From JBJGXI01 sp045635475 (GTDB lineage: Bacteria > Bacillota > Bacilli > Bacillales > Amphibacillaceae): a stretch of 64,000 nt of DNA. The notes under the pieces are model-generated. The model was not told where the DNA came from, did no database searches, and saw nothing but the letters and a program-made list of their open reading frames with translations. Positions 58,952 through 64,000 of this stretch are shown piece after piece. The stretch lies in NCBI RefSeq assembly GCF_045635475.1, contig NZ_JBJGXI010000004.1, forward strand, positions 1 to 64,000, given 5' to 3'. Within the stretch, counting starts at the first letter, position 1. Each line of letters begins with the position of its first letter. Both the position numbers and the translations under genes were made by a program.

Positions 58952-59749
58952 ATGAATAATCACGAGATTGATTACAAGCTTTATGGAGATGACATGCAGT
59001 TTGTTGAGGTGGAGCTCGATCCGGATGAGACGGTAATTGCAGAAGCGGGAAGCTTAATGATGATGGATGAGAACATTCGCATGGAGACGATCTTTGGTGA
59101 TGGTACTGCGCAAAAAGGCGGGTTAATGGGTAAGTTGATTGGTGCGGGAAAACGGGTAATTACTGGCGAGAGTCTATTCATGACGACATTCACAAACGAA
59201 GGAAGCGGCAAAAAACATGTTTCTTTTGCTTCTCCATATCCAGGCAAAATTATTCCAATGGATTTAAGTGAGTTGGACGGGAAGTTAGTCTGTCAGAAGG
59301 ATGCATTTCTGGCAGCGGCAAAAGGAGTTGCCGTTGGTGTTGAATTCCAGAAAAAAGTTGGCACAGGTTTCTTTGGTGGAGAAGGCTTTATCATGCAAAA
59401 GCTAGAAGGTGACGGAATGGCATTCATTCACGCTGGGGGAACGATGCATAAGCGAGTACTCGAGCCTGGTGAAACACTCAAAGTTGATACAGGGTGTCTG
59501 GTCGCTTTGACAAAAGATGTTGACTATAATGTAGATTTCGTTGGCGGTGTTAAAACCGCTATGTTTGGTGGAGAAGGTCTGTTTTTTGCTACGTTAAGAG
59601 GCCCAGGAACAGTTTGGGTTCAATCTCTACCATTTAGCCGCTTGGCAAGCCGTGTCTTTGCAGCAGCTCCTCAAGGTGGAGGTAGAGACAAAGGGGAAGG
59701 CAGTATTGCTGGAGGGTTGTTTGATATATTAGGTGGAGATAGAAGATAA
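58952..59749 (+). CDS. AIM24 / TIGR00266 family protein
   Basis: The 265-residue protein has the AIM24 beta-structure with glycine-rich repeats: VEVELDPDETVIAEAGSLMM (about 14-33), VGTGFFGGEGFIMQKLEGDG and FVGGVKTAMFGGEGLFFATL. The last 15 residues are GGGRDKGEGS-rich. Members are widespread and of unknown biochemistry. ATG at 58952 follows GGAGAGGG; a longer frame from 58892 lacks a site. Confidence 0.9.
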   Translation: MNNHEIDYKLYGDDMQFVEVELDPDETVIAEAGSLMMMDENIRMETIFGDGTAQKGGLMGKLIGAGKRVITGESLFMTTFTNEGSGKKHVSFASPYPGKIIPMDLSELDGKLVCQKDAFLAAAKGVAVGVEFQKKVGTGFFGGEGFIMQKLEGDGMAFIHAGGTMHKRVLEPGETLKVDTGCLVALTKDVDYNVDFVGGVKTAMFGGEGLFFATLRGPGTVWVQSLPFSRLASRVFAAAPQGGGRDKGEGSIAGGLFDILGGDRR

Positions 59750-59837
59750 ATTTCTGCTGTTAAAACTATGAACCTAACTAGAATAAAGGATATCCGATCA
59801 CTAATAAGTAGTTCCGTTTCGGTGGAGAAACATTTAA

Positions 59838-59878
59838 AACAGACCAAATCGCATATGATTTGGTCTGTTGTTTTTTTC
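59838..59878 (+). terminator. terminator of the AIM24-family gene
   Basis: ACAGACCAAATC-gcatat-GATTTGGTCTGT followed by TG and a T-run. Confidence 0.85.
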
Positions 59879-59898
59879 TTATATATCAATGTTTACTG

Positions 59899-60195
59899 GA
59901 TATTTTATTGGTCTTTGCTTCACTCACATACATCATATTAGGAAATATAAAAGACAAATTAATTAGCTATAAAAGAGGTTTTATTTGGACACTGTTATTA
60001 TGTACAATAATTTTCATAGGCTATAAGTTCGCTTTATCTATTTTTGAGAATTCAAGACCCCATAAATATTATATCTCAATTGTTCAAGGAGACGGGGAAA
60101 CTATACAAATTTTCAAGGATTTAGAAGAAGCTTATCCAGATAAAATCATACATGTTGAATCTTTAAAGATTTTTAAAAAATTAGTTCATTTATGA
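59899..60195 (+). pseudogene. 5'-truncated membrane-protein gene
   Basis: A plus-strand frame open from about 59860 reads VFASLTYIILGNIKDKLISY (membrane segment), TLLLCTIIFIGYKFALSIFE, then a soluble tail DGETIQIFKDLEEAYPDKII ending in TGA at 60195. It has no ribosome site and its opening overlaps the preceding terminator, so the 5' end is missing. The next frame begins inside its stop codon (ATGA), which suggests a once intact two-gene unit. Confidence 0.45.
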
Positions 60196-60401
60196 CTAAT
60201 GAAAGTGATATAAATGAATACCCATTTATAATTATCCATGTTTATAAAAGTGCTAAAAACAGGATATATCGGCTTGGAAACAACTATTATAGAAAAAGCA
60301 ATTTCTTACTTAGAGAATTGTTTAGAATAATTCGTTTTATTAAACAAACGGGAGGAAATCTGGAACAGGTAAATTATCAATTTCTAACTGTGATTAGATA
60401 A
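60192..60401 (+). CDS. 69-residue basic hypothetical protein
   Basis: MTNESDINEYPFIIIHVYKS, then a strongly basic stretch (RIYRLGNNYYRKSNFLLREL). The start overlaps the upstream stop codon by four bases. No family recognised; may be the 3' half of the upstream remnant. Confidence 0.4.
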   Translation: MTNESDINEYPFIIIHVYKSAKNRIYRLGNNYYRKSNFLLRELFRIIRFIKQTGGNLEQVNYQFLTVIR

Positions 60402-60443
60402 TATTATGATATAATATAAATAATTATTTGAAGAGGTGATTTA

Positions 60444-60686
60444 ATGGATAATGACCAGTTGCTTAGAATCATCTTAGAACGATTTGATAAAGTGGACTTG
60501 CAGTTCAAAGACGTATTAAACAGACTTGATAGTATAGAGAAAAGTCAGCAGGATGATGTTAAAGGAACATTACATTTAATATCTAAGAAGGTTGACAATA
60601 TATTGTATGATGTTGATTATTTAAGTGAGAAAACTGGTAAACATGATACGAAAATAAATAATCTTGAGAAGAGAATCCAGTCTTAA
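60444..60686 (+). CDS. short coiled-coil protein related to the repeat protein at 15472
   Basis: The 80-residue protein is one long heptad coil (MDNDQLLRIILERFDKVDLQ, VLNRLDSIEKSQQDDVKGTL, DYLSEKTGKHDTKINNLEKR). Its C-terminal pattern YL..K...HD..I..L matches the C-terminus of the MATKDDIAN protein, so the two share a family. AGAGGTG precedes the ATG. The function is unknown. Confidence 0.7.
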   Translation: MDNDQLLRIILERFDKVDLQFKDVLNRLDSIEKSQQDDVKGTLHLISKKVDNILYDVDYLSEKTGKHDTKINNLEKRIQS

Positions 60687-60776
60687 TGGAGAGGTTGGAT
60701 TTTTTTCTAATATAGTTTGTGAATAGTTACACATAAAATGACGAATACTTTAGTTGGGTAAGAAAATAAAAAAAGA

Positions 60777-60809
60777 ACGCTTGGGATATTTAGGAGCCAA
60801 GCGTTTTTC
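60777..60809. terminator. terminator after the coiled-coil gene
   Basis: AACGCTTGG-gatatttagga-GCCAAGCGTTTTTC. The stem resembles that of the terminator at 14061 (AACGCTTGG/CCAAGCGTT). Confidence 0.8.
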
Positions 60810-60992
60810 AATACATTTAATACTATCATTAATAGTGCTAAACATAGTGCGTTCTATTTTGATATTTTAACTGTTATAGTAGTTTTTCACCAAAGTAATG
60901 GAACTGCTTAGATATCAGTAAGGATATCCTTTTTTCACTGAATAAGAAAGAACTAAAATTTGTGCATGTGTCTAGCTTTGAGCACGAGAAAA

Positions 60993-61223
60993 CTAGGCAA
61001 CTTCACGAATCTCCCTAAGATAAGTCATCATTGATTCAAGTTGTATGGAAGGTCGACTAGGTGCTGACTTGTCGTCCAACGTCGACATATCACCGATTTG
61101 GGGGCGTGATTTCTTTATCTCAGTCGATTCGCTCCAGTCGCTAGGTTTCTGAGCGATAATCTGCGCTAATCTTACCAGTCCATAATCCAACGTTTTATTT
61201 ATACTCACATGAGTCAATTTCAT
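60993..61223 (-). pseudogene. gene fragment fused to a MITE end
   Basis: A 76-codon frame begins ATGAAATTGACTCATG, of which the first codons are the terminal repeat of the MITE at 61211-61324, so the MITE supplies the apparent start. The rest (NKTLDYGLVRLAQIIAQKPS then IQLESMMTYLREIREVA) is hydrophilic and more G+C-rich than its surroundings. It is probably the 3' remnant of an unknown gene cut by the repeat. Confidence 0.45.
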
Positions 61224-61324
61224 AATTACCTTATACAGCTATCTTCATCCATATATTTCGGAGACGGTTTAATCCGACTATATATGGATGAAGATAGCTA
61301 AAAATCAGTATTATGAAATTGACT
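61211..61324. repeat. 115-bp palindromic MITE, copy 3 (inverted)
   Basis: Reads GAGTCAATTTCATAATTACC at the left and TCAGTATTATGAAATTGACT at the right; it is copy 2 in reverse orientation, with the same ATCTTCATCCATATAT arms. Confidence 0.87.
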
Positions 61325-61437
61325 AAAGTAAGTAATTGTAATTTTATGTTAAAATAAACATAGAGTTTGTGAAGAAAAGCTATTAAACTTTCGAGGCAGG
61401 ATTATTTAGCAAGAAAAATATTTGCAGGGGGAATTCA

Positions 61438-61959
61438 GTGAAGAAAATAATGATATATATTTCTATAGTTTTGTTGGCTATTGGGTTAGGTTACGGAGCT
61501 GCATATATTAACTCCCCAACTCAACATTCGGAACTTGATGTAGTTGCAACATCTATAGGATTTAATGATAATGAAGAAGCTGTTGTACAGGTTTTCTTTA
61601 CGGTTGACTTAGATAAAAAGCCTATTTTTCCAAAACAACATATAGTAAATATTACATGGAGCCAAGGGTGGAAATTAGACGAGTACAACATAAAGAAAAA
61701 CGGAAAATTCATGGATAGTAATGTAAGAGTTTCACATCAAATTAATAGTGGAAATGTGTCTTTACCAATTGATACAGAGGAAAATTTAGATGGAAATGAT
61801 GTAGGTGATGGATACATAATATTAACTTCCGATGATAAAGAAATGCTGAGTCGAATAGAATCGTCAAGTGTAAGTGTCGATTTTTATTATCAAAGTTTTA
61901 TTAAAGACTTTAAAATTGCTGATTCAACCGTTTGGAATAATGAAAATGTCTTACATTAA
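61438..61959 (+). CDS. membrane-anchored or secreted hypothetical protein
   Basis: The 173-residue protein has an N-terminal signal or anchor (IMIYISIVLLAIGLGYGAAY) and a beta-rich external domain (VVQVFFTVDLDKKPIFPKQH, GYIILTSDDKEML). The start is GTG behind GCAGGGGG. No family recognised. It is the first gene after MITE copy 3. Confidence 0.6.
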   Translation: MKKIMIYISIVLLAIGLGYGAAYINSPTQHSELDVVATSIGFNDNEEAVVQVFFTVDLDKKPIFPKQHIVNITWSQGWKLDEYNIKKNGKFMDSNVRVSHQINSGNVSLPIDTEENLDGNDVGDGYIILTSDDKEMLSRIESSSVSVDFYYQSFIKDFKIADSTVWNNENVLH

Positions 61960-62094
61960 ATAAGAATCTAAGAATATTCATTGCTTATTGCATTAACTGG
62001 AGTAATTAGTTGAGCAGGTGGCAGCGACAGCTTGTTCCACGACCAGTGCTTATATATTGTTTAATAAGAAAGTAACTGTGGAGGGGGAGCTATC

Positions 62095-62586
62095 ATTAGA
62101 ATTCATATTATTGGTGGTGCAGGTAGTGGAAAGTCATTTATAGCTGAAAGATTAAGCAAAGAGCTTAATTTACCACATTTTGATTTAGATAATATATTTT
62201 GGGATAATAATGCAAACGAATACGGAGTAAAAGCTCCATTAACTGAAAGAGATAATAAGTTAAAAGAGATAGTCGAACAACCTTTGTGGATATTGGAGGG
62301 AGTATATCTTAAGTGGGTAGCACCTAGTTTCAAATTAGCTGATAGAATATTTGTCCTTACTACTCCAATTGAAATTCAAGAAAAAAGAATATGGCATAGG
62401 TATGAGAAAAGAAAAAACGGTGTTATATCTTCAAAAAAAGAAACATTCGAGAGCATTATAGAACTAATTGAATGGAACAAAAAATATAATCATGATTTCT
62501 TATCAAACTTTGTTAGAGATAATGAATATAAAGAAAAAATAATTCAAGTTGATGATAATGAAGACGTCCTTGATTATTTTATTTAG
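62095..62586 (+). CDS. P-loop kinase-like protein (topology-modulation/FlaR-related) starting at ATT
   Basis: The 163-residue protein starts (M/I)RIHIIGGAGSGKSFIAERL with a Walker A motif GAGSGKS (about 8-14) and continues with FDLDNIFWDN, WILEGVYLKWV (family-typical), and a C-terminal RIWHRYEKRKNG / ETFESIIELIEWNKKYN region of the FlaR/YisW-type adenylate-kinase-like family. AGGGGGAG lies five bases before codon 62095, but that codon is ATT, not ATG. The next in-frame ATG is far inside, so either ATT is used as a start (known for infC) or the start has mutated. Confidence 0.75.
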   Translation: MRIHIIGGAGSGKSFIAERLSKELNLPHFDLDNIFWDNNANEYGVKAPLTERDNKLKEIVEQPLWILEGVYLKWVAPSFKLADRIFVLTTPIEIQEKRIWHRYEKRKNGVISSKKETFESIIELIEWNKKYNHDFLSNFVRDNEYKEKIIQVDDNEDVLDYFI

Positions 62587-62610
62587 ATCTTCAACTATAC
62601 TATATGAGGT

Positions 62611-62755
62611 TGTTTAAAAAGGTGCCAAATGATCAGCGGCGAATCTCTTCGTTGGTTCATCTTTCCGGTCCTCATGTAGGAAAAGCCTACAATGCGGTCC
62701 TCAAGATTTCACCGCCTCGACCTTCTTGCTGCTAATTCGTCACCTTTTTGAACAC
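62611..62755. repeat. 145-bp palindromic repeat
   Basis: Left end TGTTTAAAAAGGTGCCAAAT and right end (reverse strand) CGTGTTCAAAAAGGTGACGA are inverted copies sharing AAAAAGGTG and the following AGC.GC. The middle holds a small palindrome GTAGG-aaaag-CCTAC and two GCGGTCCTCA-like units. Non-coding. It is a single copy in this window and has the shape of a MITE or REP pair. Confidence 0.6.
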
Positions 62756-62981
62756 GTACTATATATAAGGGTGACTTATGTTTAATAAGATTAGGACAAG
62801 CAGCTAGGGGTTCATATTTCGTAAGAACTTTACATTTAATATGAATTTCCTTTGTACGTTCAAAAGAAAAAAATAATCAATTCATATGTTGACCGCATTC
62901 ACACAATAGCTAGAAGAAACTAACTCAATAATGTGACATTATGATTATAAGAAATACAATAGGCGTACTGGAGGAATTCTT

Positions 62982-63197
62982 ATGGCAGTAAGAAGAGAAG
63001 AACTGTACAAAATCATTGACAATATTTCAGAAAGAAACTTAGAAAAGGTAAAAGAAATCCTTGAAACTTTGACAAAATATGAAGAACAATTTGAAGAAGT
63101 TGAGCCGTCTAATGATGAGAAAAAAGTAATTAAAGAGGCAATTAATGGAGATTTTCATTCTTTTGAAGATGTTTTTAAGGATGAATTAGATGTTTGA
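62982..63197 (+). CDS. RelB-type antitoxin
   Basis: A 71-residue acidic protein: helix EELYKIIDNISERNLEKVKE then ILETLTKYEEQF, and a C-terminal DGDFHSFEDVFKDELDV-like tail that wraps a RelE toxin (here NGDFHSFEDVFKD). GGAGG lies before the ATG. Its last eight bases overlap the toxin start. The toxin is inactivated, so this is an orphaned antitoxin. Confidence 0.75.
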   Translation: MAVRREELYKIIDNISERNLEKVKEILETLTKYEEQFEEVEPSNDEKKVIKEAINGDFHSFEDVFKDELDV

Positions 63198-63450
63198 GAT
63201 TAAAGCTTCAAACAAAGCCAAGTTTGTTTAAAAACAAGATATTCCTACAAGACAAAGAATAAAAGATGCTTTGTTACACCTAGGAGAAGATCCTTATAAT
63301 CGAAAAGAAAATGACATCAAAAAGATGAAAGGGTACAGCGTCACTTTTAGACTTAGAGTTGGTGATATCAGAATGATTTATAAGGTTGAAGATGAAAAAG
63401 TTATATTGTATGTATTAGATATTGACTTCCGAGGTAACATTTATAAATAA
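63190..63450 (+). pseudogene. RelE/ParE toxin with a nonsense codon
   Basis: An 87-codon frame encodes MFEIKASNKAKFV, a TAA at codon 14 (63229-63231), then KQDIPTRQRIKDALLHLGED, KMKGYSVTFRLRVGDIRMIY and VLYVLDIDFRGNIYK-like end: a full RelE fold with the typical R-R-G-D-x-R-x-x-Y motif. The single ochre mutation (probably from AAA) kills the toxin. The ATG overlaps the antitoxin gene. Confidence 0.85.
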
Positions 63451-63652
63451 ATACAGGATTAATAGGTTAGGGCCACTAATAATTGACTTAAATGAACGGA
63501 TGCTTTAATTCAACAAAAGAATGGTCATATATTATTGGCAATTCTTTTCTTAAGTCATGATTTTATAATTTTCCGAATTTTATGTTAAAGGGGATGGGTA
63601 TATAAAATAGGGAACTATTTGATGTACCAGATTAAATTAAGGAGAGGTACAT

Positions 63653-64000
63653 ATGAGTAATTCATTTATTGAACAAGTACATTATATTAGAATTCCTGTA
63701 AAAGATTTAGACCGGTCTGCACAATGGTATAGAGATGTTTTAGGGTTTCAGTTATTAAACATTACTGATGATCCATTTGCGATTTTAAAAGTAAATGAAG
63801 GACCTTTTTTACTTATCTTAGTTCCATCTGATGATGAAACTTTTGCACATTTTACAGTTAATAATGAATCAGCTTTTAGTATCGGATTTACAAGCTCGGA
63901 ACTATTAAAATTGCATCAACACTTAATTAATAATCAAGTTAAGGTTGAGGATATACATGTAGATAATGGTCACGCCTATTTCTACTTTTATGATCCAAAT
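63653..64000 (+). CDS. VOC/glyoxalase family protein, cut by the window end
   Basis: The visible 116 codons begin MSNSFIEQVHYIRIPVKDLD and contain the first VOC beta-alpha-beta unit (RSAQWYRDVLGFQLL) and the start of the second (GHAYFYFYDPN). His in the first strand (about residue 10) would be a metal ligand. GGAGAGG lies before the ATG. The 3' end is beyond 64000. Confidence 0.88.
   Translation, partial: MSNSFIEQVHYIRIPVKDLDRSAQWYRDVLGFQLLNITDDPFAILKVNEGPFLLILVPSDDETFAHFTVNNESAFSIGFTSSELLKLHQHLINNQVKVEDIHVDNGHAYFYFYDPN

Overview
The window is chromosomal DNA of an AT-rich, low-G+C Gram-positive bacterium, most likely a Bacillaceae of the Oceanobacillus/Virgibacillus type. This rests on strong AGGAGG ribosome sites throughout, an smpB-ssrA pair, a lipoteichoic-acid-synthase-like enzyme, YtrA-type GntR regulation, BdbCD, CadCA, YIEGIA/capping-subunit and DUF1292 genes. 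The genus is inferred from gene repertoire only.

Layout. 1-1430: smpB, then ssrA (tmRNA), whose T-loop is interrupted by a compact ORF-less group I intron. 1500-2250: AbrB-type antitoxin plus Doc toxin. 2350-4550: an ECF sigma/anti-sigma pair with a truncated second copy of the anti-sigma 3' end, separated by mobile repeats. 4700-8520: a YtrA-like regulator, a one-ATPase/one-permease ABC transporter, an exported protein and another ECF sigma factor. 8830-9130: a type I toxin-antitoxin locus (31-aa holin-like toxin). 9820-10800: a three-gene DUF3990/small protein/DUF3791 cassette. 11000-25000: accessory DNA with Uma2 nuclease, an M3 oligopeptidase, DUF2975, a protein made of ten MATKDDIAN repeats, Nudix, ArsR plus SRPBCC, Xis-like and SNase genes, AlkD-like protein and a decayed sigma/anti-sigma pair. 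25600-32400: YIEGIA pair, transglutaminase plus AraC, a lipoprotein, a CtaA-like protein, and an M23 peptidase with LysM and G5 domains. 32800-44100: a metal-ion region (frameshifted ZIP, cadC-cadA framed by inverted repeats, second ZIP, CzcD, second CadA, Sco pseudogene, CopC, CopD). 44150-51310: LtaS-like enzyme, BdbC/BdbD, TetR with a divergent membrane gene, and the third sigma/anti-sigma pair. 51800-64000: FrnE-like DsbA, GNAT-nitrilase fusion, DUF1292, a second type I toxin locus, DUF1349, phosphoesterase, AIM24-family protein, a P-loop kinase starting at ATT, a RelB/RelE pair with a nonsense-mutated toxin, and a VOC protein cut by the window end.

Two themes link the regions. The first is dispersed small repeats: a REP-like hairpin family (solo copies and two 174-bp doublets), a 115-bp palindromic MITE in three copies, and other inverted repeats. 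Several sit exactly at the edge of truncated genes. The second is gene decay: many neighbours of intact genes are pseudogenes (Sco, CzrA, an HTH partner of DUF2975, GNAT, RelE, a sigma factor with an internal deletion, a ZIP frameshift). The metal genes would act together: CadC senses Cd/Zn/Pb, the CadA pumps and CzcD export these ions, the ZIP proteins move divalent cations, and CopC/CopD handle copper at the membrane. The sigma/anti-sigma pairs imply cell-envelope signalling. No CRISPR array, rRNA or tRNA was seen.
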